The notes below the pieces were generated by a model. The model made no database searches. It was not told the origin of the DNA and saw only the letters and a list, made by a program, of their open reading frames with translations. A program made the position numbers and the translations under genes. From contig NZ_CP150634.1 of assembly GCF_038051925.1 (NCBI RefSeq), forward strand, positions 4,162,300 to 4,226,299: a stretch of 64,000 bases of DNA, read 5' to 3'. Numbering within the stretch: position 1 is the first letter of the stretch; every line of letters begins with the position of its first letter. This DNA comes from Methylotuvimicrobium sp. KM2 (GTDB lineage: Bacteria > Pseudomonadota > Gammaproteobacteria > Methylococcales > Methylomonadaceae). Shown piece after piece: positions 42,405-52,138 of this stretch.

Positions 42405-43694
42405 GTGAACCTAAGAAATCTCTCGGCCCGGATTGTGAGCCGGGTATTGAAGGAAGGCCAATCGCTAACCGCAGCCCTCGAACAATCGACCGGCACGATC
42501 GAGTCGGCCAATGACAAGGCTTTCGTTCAAGCGCTATGCTATGGTGTCATTCGTGAATTTTACAGGCTCGACTTTCTGCTCGGACAATTATTGAATAAAC
42601 CGATTAAAGACGATGAAATCAAAACCTTAGCCATTATCGGTCTTTATCAGCTCGAATACATGCGCGTTAAAGCCCATGCCGCGGTTTCCGAAACGGTTTC
42701 GGCCGCCCCGCGAAAAAAGTCTTGGGCAAAACCGCTGCTCAACGCCATCATGAGAAACTATCAAAGACACAGAGATGAATTACAATCGCTGGCCGACAAC
42801 GACCCAGTAGCCGCAAACAATCATCCGCAGTGGCTAATCGATACGATCAGCTCAAATTGGCCGGAACAAGCCGGGCACTTATTGGCCGAAAACAATCTTC
42901 AGGCACCAATGACTCTGCGCGTCAATTCAGCACGCATCGGTCGAACCGAGTATAAAGAGCTACTAGCCGCCGCCCAACTCGGTGCAATCGAGACTTCCGA
43001 GTGCCCTTCCTCGCTTACCCTTGAGCGGCCGGTCCCGGTCGAACAATTGCCTGGATTTTCCGAAGGATTGGTTTCGGTACAAGACCTTGCCGCCCAATTT
43101 TCGGCCGGATTACTAGACCTGAAACCGAACCAACGAGTACTTGATGTCTGTGCGGCCCCCGGTGGCAAATCGGCACATATTCTTGAAATGCAAGCAAATT
43201 TATCGGGGCTAACGGCAATCGACATCGATGCCAATCGCATGCAAAAAGTCCGCGATACTTTGCGGCGCTTAAGGCTCGATGCCGAATGCATTGTCGCGGA
43301 CGCTTCGCAACCGAACGACTGGTGGGACGGCGTTCCGTACGACCGAATCCTACTCGATGCGCCGTGCTCGGCACTTGGGGTAATCCGCCGACATCCGGAC
43401 ATAAAATTACTGCGCAAACCCGGCGACATAGGGCCACTAAAACAACTTCAGAAAAAAATCCTCGAAGCCATATGGCCTTTGTTAGCTCCGGGCGGCATAC
43501 TAGTTTATGCGACGTGTTCGATTTTGAAGGAAGAAAATGAACTGCAAATCCAAAGGTTTTTAAATCATCATCAAGATGCCACGGAATGGTCTATTGATGG
43601 CAATTGGGGAACGGCAAGACCCCATGGCCGGCAAATACTGACCGGTAGCCAGGCAATGGACGGATTTTATTATGCGCGTATTCGAAAGCACTAA
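42405..43694 (+). CDS. rsmB: 16S rRNA (cytosine-967-C5)-methyltransferase
   Basis: This 429-aa protein joins an N-terminal NusB-like RNA-binding domain (residues 1-130) to a SAM-dependent methyltransferase: VLDVCAAPGGKSAHILEMQA (SAM motif I), ILLDAPCSALGVIRRHPDIK (catalytic PC motif) and VYATCSILKEENE (nucleophile TC motif). Start is GTG at 42405. The next gene overlaps its end by 23 bases. Confidence 0.96.
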   Translation: MNLRNLSARIVSRVLKEGQSLTAALEQSTGTIESANDKAFVQALCYGVIREFYRLDFLLGQLLNKPIKDDEIKTLAIIGLYQLEYMRVKAHAAVSETVSAAPRKKSWAKPLLNAIMRNYQRHRDELQSLADNDPVAANNHPQWLIDTISSNWPEQAGHLLAENNLQAPMTLRVNSARIGRTEYKELLAAAQLGAIETSECPSSLTLERPVPVEQLPGFSEGLVSVQDLAAQFSAGLLDLKPNQRVLDVCAAPGGKSAHILEMQANLSGLTAIDIDANRMQKVRDTLRRLRLDAECIVADASQPNDWWDGVPYDRILLDAPCSALGVIRRHPDIKLLRKPGDIGPLKQLQKKILEAIWPLLAPGGILVYATCSILKEENELQIQRFLNHHQDATEWSIDGNWGTARPHGRQILTGSQAMDGFYYARIRKH

Positions 43695-44262
43695 CCGTCT
43701 ACTATCGATAGGCTTATGGATCGCGCTACTCGCCAGCCTACTGGCTCGACCGGCTTTTCTTCACGCGGACGAATCGAAGATTGAAATCCGAAGCATCGAC
43801 TTCGCATTGAGAGACGGCCATTATTACTTATCCGCAGATATCCACTATGAATTGACTCAAACCGCTCGCGAAGCACTGCAAAAAGGCATTCCTTTATACT
43901 GGGACGTGTTGATTAAAGTCGTTCGCGAACGCGCTTGGCTTTGGAACAAAACCCTGGTTGACTTCAAAATTCGTTACCGCATCCAATATCACGCCTTGTT
44001 GAACAATTATCGAGTCACTAATATCAGCTCCTCGGACAGCACGAGTTATGCGTCGCTTTCCACGGCATTAGCCGGTATGTCGAAGATCCGTAATATTGCC
44101 GTACTTACTGAAGGCGATATCGCCGAGGACGAGAGCTATCATGTCGGCGTCAAGACTCGTTTCGACCGCGAAGCGCTACCTTTGCCATTACGCCCCGCCG
44201 CATACATCAACCCGCAGTGGTATTTATCAAGCGATTGGTTGCAATGGCCCGTGCAAAGATGA
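43672..44262 (+). CDS. DUF4390 domain protein, exported
   Basis: This 196-aa protein has a signal peptide (RLLSIGLWIALLASLLARPA, cleavage near HADES). The mature part has the DUF4390 pattern SIDFALRDGHYYLSADIHYE, PLYWDVLIKVVRERAWLWN and RYRIQYHALLNNYRVTNISS. Function is unknown. It sits between rsmB and an NtrY-like kinase with overlaps on both sides, an arrangement I associate with gammaproteobacterial genomes and which suggests an envelope or signalling link. Confidence 0.88.
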   Translation: MRVFESTNRLLSIGLWIALLASLLARPAFLHADESKIEIRSIDFALRDGHYYLSADIHYELTQTAREALQKGIPLYWDVLIKVVRERAWLWNKTLVDFKIRYRIQYHALLNNYRVTNISSSDSTSYASLSTALAGMSKIRNIAVLTEGDIAEDESYHVGVKTRFDREALPLPLRPAAYINPQWYLSSDWLQWPVQR

Positions 44263-46388
44263 GATTTCCCCTTGCCCCGTTAATTGCGGTGCTATTCGGA
44301 CTGGTTTTGCTGTCTTTGCAATTAATGAGTTCGGCAACCCAAGAATCCTCGCAACTCAACGAGATGTATTCATCGTTGCTGGTTATCAATGCACTGGGCT
44401 CGATCGTATTGCTGGGGTTGATCGGGGTCAACATCGCCTCGCTTACCCAACAGCTCAAAAAACGCGAGGCTGGATCCAAGCTAACGATTCGCATGGTCTC
44501 GCTGTTCGTGCTTTTGGCGCTGGCGCCCGCCGGCATCGTTTTTTTCTTTTCGATGCAGTTTTTGCATCAGGGTATCGATAGTTGGTTCAATGTCGAAATC
44601 GACCGAGCGATGGAAGACTCGCTCGAACTCAGCCAAGCCTCTCTTGACCAACGGATGCGCTGGCATTTACGGCAGACTCAGCAACTCGTCGACCAACTGT
44701 ACGAAACCAAGTCCGAAACGCAACGCATGGACGACCTGGAAAAAATACGCGCCCAAGCAGGTGCAGCAGAAATGACCTTGTTTTCCAGGCAAGGCCGCAT
44801 CATCGCATCGAGCAGCATCAACCCCGGCGATATTCTCCCGCATCTTCCCGACGAACATGCCTGGCTGGACGTGCGTCGCAACGACCACTATGTCGCGATC
44901 GACTCAACCAAGGAAGAGCAACTGCGTGTACATGTCATCGTCACTGTCAGCACTCAAGACATTCAGTATCTTCAAGCATTGTACCCGGTTCCGCTTAGAA
45001 TCATGGACCTAGCCGATTCGGTCGAATTCGCGTTCGTGCGTTACCAGGAAATGAATTTTCTACGGGATTCGTTGAAACTAAGTTTTTCGCTTGCTTTATC
45101 GCTGGTATTGTTAATGAGCCTATTAGCGGCGATCTGGGTTGCATTTATCAGCATCAGAAACATCGTCGCGCCGGTCAAGGAGTTGGTCAAAGGCACGCAA
45201 GCTATCGCGGCGGGCCATTACAACCAACAGCTTCCGGTACTAACCCAGGACGACTTGGGGTTTCTGGTTATATCGTTCAACGACATGGCCCAACGTATCG
45301 CCAAGGCCCGCGATGAAACCCGTCTGGCCGGCATCGAAGTGGAGAATCAACGCGCTTATCTGGAAACGATTCTAGCCAACCTGACGGCCGGCGTGATAAG
45401 TTTTGACCAGGATTTTAGAATCCGCACGGCCAACCAGGCCGCCTACCGTATCTTTCATCTACAAGTCAGCGGATTTTACGGGCAAACTTTGTTGGACTTG
45501 TCAACAGAGCACTCGGATTTAGCCGATCCTTTGCGAAAAATTCAACATTTGCTTGAAAATGCCGAGGATATTTGGGAGCAACGCATCGCCTTCCTGGGTC
45601 CCAACGGCCTGCAAGAACTGTTATGCAGAGGAACCCCGCTCTACTCGCCCGAAGGCCGTAGCATAGGAGCTGTCGTCGTGTTCGACGATGTCACCGACCT
45701 AATACAAGCGCAAAAAAATGCCGCGTGGGGTGAAGTCGCCCGGCGCCTGGCTCACGAAATCAAAAATCCGCTAACGCCAATACAACTATCGGCCGAACGC
45801 CTGCAACACAAGCTCGCCAATGAATTGCAACCAAAATCGCTTGCGATATTACAGCGCTCCACCGAAACCATCGTCCAGCAAGTCGAAGCGATGAAAGAAA
45901 TGGTGGATGATTTCTCCGAGTATGCCAGAGTCTCTAAAAAGCAAACCGAGCACATCAACCTGCCGTCGCTAATACAGGAAGTTCTAGCCCTTTACGCCTC
46001 ACAGGGCGGCGAGAAATTCACAACTTCGGTCGAAGAAGAGATTATGATGATCAACGCTGACCGAATCAGTATTCGACAGGTTCTGCACAACCTGATAAAA
46101 AACGCCTTAGAAGCCACTGAAAAAAACGGCAACGTAAAAATCACAGTGTCTAACCGATTTAAAAATAATGCCCGGTTCGTCGAAATGGCTGTTCATGATG
46201 ACGGCCCGGGCATTAAAGAAGAACATTTGGATAAAATATTCGAACCTTATGTGACAACCAAGGCAAAAGGTACCGGCTTAGGACTCGCCATCGTCAAAAA
46301 AATTATCGAGGAACACGGCGGAGCCATTTGGATCGATACAGGTTATAAAGCCGGGGCGGGCTTCGTGATCCAACTCCCAGCCGTATAA
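44244..46388 (+). CDS. ntrY: NtrY-like membrane sensor histidine kinase
   Basis: This 714-aa kinase has three N-terminal membrane helices (LAPLIAVLFGLVLLSLQLM, LLVINALGSIVLLGLIGVNI, then FVLLALAPAGIVFFFSM), a periplasmic region, another helix near residue 290, HAMP, PAS (about 380-480), HisKA with the phospho-His in EVARRLAHEIKNPLTPIQLS, and a HATPase_c domain (NLIKNALEATEKNGN, DDGPGIKEEHLDKIFEPYVT, GTGLGLAIVKKII). Start may be ATG 44244 or ATG 44259, both inside the previous gene. The signal is unknown. ntrX follows in 20 bp. Confidence 0.92.
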   Translation: MARAKMRFPLAPLIAVLFGLVLLSLQLMSSATQESSQLNEMYSSLLVINALGSIVLLGLIGVNIASLTQQLKKREAGSKLTIRMVSLFVLLALAPAGIVFFFSMQFLHQGIDSWFNVEIDRAMEDSLELSQASLDQRMRWHLRQTQQLVDQLYETKSETQRMDDLEKIRAQAGAAEMTLFSRQGRIIASSSINPGDILPHLPDEHAWLDVRRNDHYVAIDSTKEEQLRVHVIVTVSTQDIQYLQALYPVPLRIMDLADSVEFAFVRYQEMNFLRDSLKLSFSLALSLVLLMSLLAAIWVAFISIRNIVAPVKELVKGTQAIAAGHYNQQLPVLTQDDLGFLVISFNDMAQRIAKARDETRLAGIEVENQRAYLETILANLTAGVISFDQDFRIRTANQAAYRIFHLQVSGFYGQTLLDLSTEHSDLADPLRKIQHLLENAEDIWEQRIAFLGPNGLQELLCRGTPLYSPEGRSIGAVVVFDDVTDLIQAQKNAAWGEVARRLAHEIKNPLTPIQLSAERLQHKLANELQPKSLAILQRSTETIVQQVEAMKEMVDDFSEYARVSKKQTEHINLPSLIQEVLALYASQGGEKFTTSVEEEIMMINADRISIRQVLHNLIKNALEATEKNGNVKITVSNRFKNNARFVEMAVHDDGPGIKEEHLDKIFEPYVTTKAKGTGLGLAIVKKIIEEHGGAIWIDTGYKAGAGFVIQLPAV

Positions 46389-46408
46389 CGCTATTACTTA
46401 CTTAAATT

Positions 46409-47770
46409 ATGAATGCAAAAGCAGCACACATCTTAGTGGTCGACGACGAACCGGATATTCGTCGACTGGTTCATGAAATCCTGGAAGACGAAGGCTACGA
46501 AGTCAGCACCGCTGAAAACGCAGGCCAAGCTAGGCGATTAAAGAACGAAAAAAACCCGGATTTGATCTTACTGGATATCTGGATGCCCGACACAGACGGG
46601 ATAACGCTCCTTAAGGAATGGATCGCCGAAGGCGGTTTTGCCTCGCCGGTAGTGATGATGTCCGGTCACGGCTCAGTCGAATCCGCCGTTGAAGCCACGC
46701 GACTAGGCGCTTACGACTACCTGGAAAAACCGTTGTCTCTGGCCAAATTATTGTTGATCGTCGAGCGGGCACTTGAATCGCGTCAATTGCAAACCGAACT
46801 GCCTGTTCCGAAGGCATACCAAACATTGGATTTCGAACCGGTCGGGAAAAGCGCAACGATTGCCCGAATTAAAGAACAACTGAAGCGTCTCGCGCAACAC
46901 GATACCCGCGTGCTGTTCGTCGGCGATGCCGGTGTCGGTAAAGAACTCTATGCGCGTTATCTACATAACAATAGCGTACGACGGGACTGGCCGTTTGTCG
47001 ACGTCGCGGTCGGTAGTCTTTCCCCTGAAAACTCGGTAATCGAATTTTTCGGCAAGGAAGAAAACGGAAAAGTGATGCCGGGGTTGCTGGAACAGGCTCA
47101 CGGCGGAACCTTGTTCCTTTCGGAAATCGCCGGCATGGACAAGGAATCGCAATTAAGACTACTCAGCGCATTGGAATCTCGATCCTTTTTGCGTAGCGGA
47201 GGCATCCAATCGGTCAGCGTCGACGTCAGGATCGTCACCTCGACCCGAGTCTCGCTCGAAGAAGAAGTCAAGGCAGGCAGGTTTCGACGGGATTTGTATT
47301 ATTTGCTCAACGAAGTCACGATGGAAATTCCGCCGCTACGCGAACACAGCGAGGACGTACCGGCTCTGCTCGGGTTCTATGTCGATCATTTCATGAATCA
47401 GGAAAAGCTGCCGTTTCGAAAATTTTCGATGGCGGCCCAAAATTATTTAAGGAATTACAGTTGGCCCGGCAATGTGCGCGAACTGAAAAACCTGGTTCAA
47501 CGCTTGATGATACTCGGCGTCGGCGACGATATGGAACTCGAAGAAGTCAAGGGCGCATTGGGCGCTGTAGTCGAACAAACCAGCAGCAACTCGTCGGTGC
47601 CGGAGTTTTATAACTTACCGTTGAAAGAGGCACGAGAACACTTCGAAAAAGCTTATCTCGAATACCATTTCGAAAAATCCGGCGGCAGTGTCGCCAAACT
47701 CGCCTCGATCATTGGCATGGAACGGACGCATTTATACCGTAAATTACACGCATTGAATATTAAGTTATAG
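46409..47770 (+). CDS. ntrX: NtrX-like response regulator (AAA+ and Fis domains)
   Basis: This 453-aa regulator has a receiver domain with phospho-acceptor Asp56 (LILLDIWMPD) and Lys in YLEKPLSL, an AAA+ domain with Walker A GDAGVGKE and HGGTLFLSEIAG, and a Fis-type DNA-binding C-terminus (KLASIIGMERTHLYRKLHAL). The GAFTGA loop that touches sigma-54 is not present; that position reads IEFFGKEENGKV. It is therefore unlikely to activate sigma-54 promoters and may act as an ordinary regulator. Partner of the kinase just upstream. Confidence 0.92.
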   Translation: MNAKAAHILVVDDEPDIRRLVHEILEDEGYEVSTAENAGQARRLKNEKNPDLILLDIWMPDTDGITLLKEWIAEGGFASPVVMMSGHGSVESAVEATRLGAYDYLEKPLSLAKLLLIVERALESRQLQTELPVPKAYQTLDFEPVGKSATIARIKEQLKRLAQHDTRVLFVGDAGVGKELYARYLHNNSVRRDWPFVDVAVGSLSPENSVIEFFGKEENGKVMPGLLEQAHGGTLFLSEIAGMDKESQLRLLSALESRSFLRSGGIQSVSVDVRIVTSTRVSLEEEVKAGRFRRDLYYLLNEVTMEIPPLREHSEDVPALLGFYVDHFMNQEKLPFRKFSMAAQNYLRNYSWPGNVRELKNLVQRLMILGVGDDMELEEVKGALGAVVEQTSSNSSVPEFYNLPLKEAREHFEKAYLEYHFEKSGGSVAKLASIIGMERTHLYRKLHALNIKL

Positions 47771-47900
47771 AAAAATAAAAGCCTAGAGCAAGGCTGCGCA
47801 TAGGATAACCTTCAGAAACGATAAATAAACTTGAAAAAATCTAGCGCATCTAGTAACATTCCCAGTCTTTTATTGGGTCCTAACAGAATAAACAGTAACG

Positions 47901-48329
47901 ATGAAAACTTTTAGTGCAAAGCCAGCAGAAGTTAAGCGCGATTGGTACGTAGTTGATGCAGAAGGGAAGACGCTAGGTCGCCTTGCCACTGAAATTGCAC
48001 GCCGTCTGCGCGGAAAACACAAACCCGAATACACACCTCACGTCGATACCGGCGACTATATCATTGTCGTTAACGCTGAAAAAATCGCAGTGACCGGCAA
48101 TAAAGAAAAAGACAAGATGTATTACCGCCACACAGGCTATATCGGTAATATGAAAGCCGTTAACTTAGGCAAACTCAGACAAACCTTCCCGGACCGTATT
48201 ATCAATACAGCCGTGCAAGGCATGTTACCAAAAAATCCATTGGGCCGCGCAATGTTCAAGAAATTGAAAGTTTATGCGGGTCCTGAACACGATCATCAGG
48301 CTCAACAGCCGAAAGTTTTAGAAATTTAA
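47901..48329 (+). CDS. rplM: 50S ribosomal protein L13
   Basis: A complete 142-aa L13: MKTFSAKPAEVKRDWYVVDA, GRLATEIARRLRGKHKPEYT and GMLPKNPLGRAMFKKLKVYA are family signatures. It lies 11 bp upstream of rpsI, the universal rplM-rpsI operon. About 130 bp upstream is non-coding and should hold the promoter. Confidence 0.98.
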   Translation: MKTFSAKPAEVKRDWYVVDAEGKTLGRLATEIARRLRGKHKPEYTPHVDTGDYIIVVNAEKIAVTGNKEKDKMYYRHTGYIGNMKAVNLGKLRQTFPDRIINTAVQGMLPKNPLGRAMFKKLKVYAGPEHDHQAQQPKVLEI

Positions 48330-48340
48330 GCGGGTAGATC

Positions 48341-48733
48341 ATGGCAGCAGCTCAGTATTATGGAACAGGCCGTCGTAAAAGCGCTATAGCGCGCGTTTAC
48401 GCAACCTCCGGAACCGGTAAAATCACTATCAACAGTCAAAGCATCGAGCAATATTTCGGACGGAAAACCGACCAAATGATTTCTCGGCAACCGCTAGAAT
48501 GCGTTGATATGACCGACAAATTCGATGTCAATGTCATCGTCAAAGGCGGCGGACCTTCCGGTCAAGCCGGTGCAATACGTCACGGACTTGCCCGGGCATT
48601 GATGGAATACGACGAAGCGCTGCGCCCTTCCCTTAGAAAAGCAGGATACGTCACTCGCGACGCACGCGTAGTAGAACGTAAAAAAGTTGGCTTGCATAAA
48701 GCCAGAAAACGTCCTCAATACTCCAAACGTTAA
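48341..48733 (+). CDS. rpsI: 30S ribosomal protein S9
   Basis: A complete 130-aa S9: YYGTGRRKSAIARVYATSGT, GGPSGQAGAIRHGLARALM and the basic C-terminus ending RPQYSKR, which reaches the decoding site. Second gene of the rplM operon, closed by a strong terminator. Confidence 0.98.
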   Translation: MAAAQYYGTGRRKSAIARVYATSGTGKITINSQSIEQYFGRKTDQMISRQPLECVDMTDKFDVNVIVKGGGPSGQAGAIRHGLARALMEYDEALRPSLRKAGYVTRDARVVERKKVGLHKARKRPQYSKR

Positions 48734-48758
48734 TCGCTCACCCGATTATCGAACCAAT

Positions 48759-48790
48759 AAAGGCTGTATTCATCGAATACGGCCTTTTTT
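48759..48790 (+). terminator. Rho-independent terminator of rplM-rpsI
   Basis: AAAGGCTGTATTC pairs with GAATACGGCCTTT (one G-T wobble) around ATC, followed by more Ts, 25 bases after the rpsI stop. Confidence 0.92.
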
Positions 48791-48823
48791 ATGTCCGACA
48801 TCGAGACGCCGGGACCATGCGCG

Positions 48824-48884
<61 letters not shown>

Positions 48885-48938
48885 ATGATGCGACACTTCA
48901 TGCGCTTGTCAAGTCCTATTTTCCCCTTTCCCCTTTCA

Positions 48939-50468
48939 CTATTTCTGCTCCCCGCCGCCGGCAAACAAATCGTAAGCAGGATTAGCGGTTTGTTCCGCAT
49001 ACTCGAACCCTAAACGATCCAGGCACGCCTCAAACGCGTAGCGCTCGGTATTCGGCATTTGCAACCCGATCAACACCCGCCCGAAAGCCGCACCATGATT
49101 GCGGTAATGAAACAAACTGATATTCCAGCGCCCGCCCAAGGCCGTCAAAAACTTCAGCAAGGCGCCGGGACGTTCGGGAAACTGCAGACTGTAGACCACC
49201 TCATTCAGCGCCCGCGGCGCATGACCGCCGACCATATAGCGAATATGCTCCTTAGCCAAATCGTTCGCAGTCATGTCGACGACAAAAAAACCTTCAGCTT
49301 CGAGACATCTAATTAAATCCGTTTTATCGAAATCATCGCCGCTCGTCGAAAGACCGACGAATACATTAGCTTTCTTTGTATCAAAATAACGGTAATTAAA
49401 TTCTGTGACATTACGACTGCCGAGCATTTTACAAAAACGCAAAAAACTGCCAGGCATTTCGGGGATTTCGACAGCCAACAAAATCTCCCGATGCTCGCCG
49501 ACCTGAGCCCGTTCGGCGACATAGCGCAAGCGATCAAAATTGATGTTCGCGCCGCTTTCGATCGCGATCAGCGTTTGATCGGCGATTTTTCGGGTTTCGG
49601 CATATTTTTTCAAACCGGCCAAGGCCAATGCGCCGGCAGGCTCGGCAACCGAACGGGTATCGTCGAAAATATCCTTGATCGCCGCACAAATTTCATCGGT
49701 ATTGACCGTGACGACCTCATCGACCGTATGCCGCAAGATTCTAAACGGTTCCTCGCCGACCTGCTTGACCGCGACTCCATCGATAAACAGACCGACTTGT
49801 TTAAGCACAACCCGCTTGTTCGCCTTCAAAGCCTGGTTCAGACAATCGGCATCGTCAGGCTCGACACCGATCAACTTGACCTCGGGGCGTACGAATTTGA
49901 TATAGGCCGCAATGCCGGCAAACAAACCGCCGCCGCCGACCGGTACGAACACCGCATCGAGCGCACCGTTTTTCTGCCGTAAAATCTCCATTCCGATCGT
50001 ACCCTGCCCGGCAATAACCTCGATATCATCATACGGATGAATGAAGGCCATATTTTTCTCGGTGGCGATTTCTCTTGCCCGCCCATAAGCCTCGTCATAG
50101 GAATCGCCGAACAAAACGATCCGAGCACCTCGTGCTCGCACCGAGTTAATTTTAATTTCGGGCGTCGTTTGCGGCATCACTATCAACGCATCGATACCAA
50201 GCATCTGAGCCGAAAGAGCCACGCCTTGCGCATGATTGCCGGCCGATGCCGCGATCACGCCATTAGCCTTAGCTTGCTCGCTTAACGTCGCAATCTTGTT
50301 GTACGCGCCGCGTAATTTAAACGAAAAGACCGGCTGCAAATCCTCACGCTTCAAATAAACATCGTTTCTGAGGCGCTTAGACAAGTTCGGCGCATAATCC
50401 AACGGCGTTTCTTCCGCGACCTCGTAGACACGGGCTCTTAATATTTTTTCGATATACGGGCTTAACAT
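48939..50468 (-). CDS. ilvA: Threonine ammonia-lyase, biosynthetic
   Basis: IlvA deaminates threonine to 2-oxobutanoate for isoleucine synthesis. The 509-aa protein shows the PLP lysine in VFSFKLRGAYNKI (Lys51), SAGNHAQGVALSAQ, the glycine loop VPVGGGGLFAGIA, and two C-terminal ACT-like regulatory domains (EIPEMPGSFLRFCKML and QFPERPGALLKFLTAL), so feedback control by isoleucine is expected. ATG at 50468 is chosen over an upstream start on family grounds. Divergent from rpiA. Confidence 0.96.
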   Translation of the reverse strand: MLSPYIEKILRARVYEVAEETPLDYAPNLSKRLRNDVYLKREDLQPVFSFKLRGAYNKIATLSEQAKANGVIAASAGNHAQGVALSAQMLGIDALIVMPQTTPEIKINSVRARGARIVLFGDSYDEAYGRAREIATEKNMAFIHPYDDIEVIAGQGTIGMEILRQKNGALDAVFVPVGGGGLFAGIAAYIKFVRPEVKLIGVEPDDADCLNQALKANKRVVLKQVGLFIDGVAVKQVGEEPFRILRHTVDEVVTVNTDEICAAIKDIFDDTRSVAEPAGALALAGLKKYAETRKIADQTLIAIESGANINFDRLRYVAERAQVGEHREILLAVEIPEMPGSFLRFCKMLGSRNVTEFNYRYFDTKKANVFVGLSTSGDDFDKTDLIRCLEAEGFFVVDMTANDLAKEHIRYMVGGHAPRALNEVVYSLQFPERPGALLKFLTALGGRWNISLFHYRNHGAAFGRVLIGLQMPNTERYAFEACLDRLGFEYAEQTANPAYDLFAGGGEQK

Positions 50469-50549
50469 ACTTAAAAAACGGATGAGCTCTCGAATTAGAT
50501 GCGTTATTATCACACATTAACAATAACCACTAACCTGAAAATAAAAACT

Positions 50550-51203
50550 ATGACACAAGACGAACTTAAACAAAAAGTAGCCTACGCGGCCCTTGATTAC
50601 GTTAAAGGCGTTTCGATTGTCGGCGTCGGAACCGGGTCGACCGTATTTCACTTCATTAATGGCCTAGCCGAAATGAAATCGGGCATCGAAGGCGCGGTAT
50701 CCAGCTCCGAGGCCACAACGGCTCACCTAAAAAAAATGGGCATTCCGGTACTGGATTTGAATGATGTCGGCACGCTCGAGGTCTATGTGGACGGCGCGGA
50801 TGAAATCGATCCGAATAAAAAATTGATCAAAGGCGGCGGCGCCGCACTGACCCGCGAAAAAATCATCGCCGGCGCCAGTAAGCAATTCGTTTGCATAGCA
50901 GACGGCTCCAAACGCGTCGACGTGCTCGGCAAATTCCCGCTACCGGTCGAAGTCATTCCAATGGCAAGAAGTTACGTCGCTAGAGAAATAGTTAAACTGG
51001 GCGGCCAACCGGTCTGGCGTGAAAACTGCGTGACCGACAACAGCGGCCATATTCTCGATGTGCATAACCTAAACATCGTCGACCCAAGCGAACTGGAAAA
51101 AACTATTAACAACATTCCAGGCGTCATCACGGTCGGCATTTTCTCGCTACGTCCGGCCGACATCGTGCTGGTCAGCGAAGGCGAAGAAATCATTACTTTC
51201 TAA
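50550..51203 (+). CDS. rpiA: Ribose-5-phosphate isomerase A
   Basis: A 217-aa RpiA: VGVGTGSTVFHFINGLAEM (phosphate loop), SSSEATTAHLKKMGIPVLDL, VDGADEIDPNKKLIKGGGAA (catalytic Asp and Lys) and the family C-terminus. It interconverts ribose- and ribulose-5-phosphate; in a ribulose-monophosphate methanotroph it feeds the formaldehyde acceptor. ATG at 50550; the frame is open 17 codons upstream. Confidence 0.97.
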   Translation: MTQDELKQKVAYAALDYVKGVSIVGVGTGSTVFHFINGLAEMKSGIEGAVSSSEATTAHLKKMGIPVLDLNDVGTLEVYVDGADEIDPNKKLIKGGGAALTREKIIAGASKQFVCIADGSKRVDVLGKFPLPVEVIPMARSYVAREIVKLGGQPVWRENCVTDNSGHILDVHNLNIVDPSELEKTINNIPGVITVGIFSLRPADIVLVSEGEEIITF

Positions 51204-51210
51204 GCGATTC

Positions 51211-51252
51211 TTCGGGCGACGAATCAAATTTCATATCGTTCGCCGCCCGAAA
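51211..51252 (+). terminator. Inverted repeat after rpiA
   Basis: TTCGGGCGACGAA pairs with TTCGCCGCCCGAA (one mismatch) around a 16-base AT-rich loop, seven bases after the stop. There is no strong T-run. Confidence 0.6.
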
Positions 51253-51287
51253 TTCTCCAATGCTTTGGATAGACGACAATAATCAAC

Positions 51288-51463
51288 TACTCCCTTTATA
51301 CTCAAAAATTAGTTAACTTTATGAAGGTATGGGGTGTGGCTAACGAGGATGTCGACAGCAGGGATCGCTGCCGTCAAGCCCCCATGGATGGGTTTACGGC
51401 GGTCCTCGATAGACACATCCCATACCTTTTATTCTTAGACGGTTTTTCAACCAAAAGGGAGTA
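51288..51463 (+). mobile_element. MITE-like repeat family B, copy 2 (176 bp)
   Basis: Ends TACTCCCTTT and AAAGGGAGTA are inverted; TA at each edge could be the target duplication. Closely matches 34404-34580. No coding capacity. The rest of 51204-51588 shows no gene. Confidence 0.82.
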
Positions 51464-51588
51464 ACCCAAAAAATTAATAAATTCTAATCCATGCATTGCG
51501 CCATTGATTACGTTAGAATCAAACTTCACTCGCATTCAACAGAACCCTGCTGTATGCGGCTGCCTCTAACACACGATAGGAGCGCATT

Positions 51589-52014
51589 ATGAAAACCAAA
51601 CCCTTACTAATTCTAACGACCCTTATCGCTATAACTGGTTGTGGTAATTCCGACGATACGGCAAAAGTCGAAAAGCCCGACACCTCAACCAAACCGATCA
51701 AAAAATCCGTTTCCGAAGCCGCCGAATCCGTAAAGGAAATCACCAGAGAAGCCGCGGAAGCGGCGCAAGAGAAAACGAAAGAAGCATTGGAAAAAGCCGA
51801 CGAGACAAGGTCTCAAGCCGTCGAGGAAATAAAAGAATCGGCCGAATCGGCTGCCGAAAGCGCCTCTGAGGCAGTCGATGCGACCAAAGAAGCCATGGAA
51901 GATGCCGCCGAAAAAGCCAAGGAAGCAGCCCAACCCGCCCTTGATAGCCTGAAGGAATCCACATCGAAGGTAATCGAAGAAATCAAACCGGATGACGGCG
52001 ATAAGGCCGAGTAA
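51589..52014 (+). CDS. Ala/Glu/Lys-rich coiled-coil lipoprotein
   Basis: This 141-aa protein has a lipoprotein signal (MKTKPLLILTTLIAITGCGN, Cys18 in ITGC). The mature part is almost wholly heptad-like Ala/Glu/Lys/Ser sequence with repeated AAE-SxKE and EKAKEAA units, predicted to be one long amphipathic helix. Similar low-complexity envelope lipoproteins are common. Function is unknown. It ends 125 bp from mxaL, convergent with it. Confidence 0.75.
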   Translation: MKTKPLLILTTLIAITGCGNSDDTAKVEKPDTSTKPIKKSVSEAAESVKEITREAAEAAQEKTKEALEKADETRSQAVEEIKESAESAAESASEAVDATKEAMEDAAEKAKEAAQPALDSLKESTSKVIEEIKPDDGDKAE

Positions 52015-52138
52015 GCCTCGCTATCGACAAACATCTGCGCACAAGGATGTGCCGATACCGATCATCGAAACACACCCAACTGTTAAGGCACATTAAAGCC
52101 TAAAGTCAGCATAACTTAATGGCAGCGGCCAACCGCCT

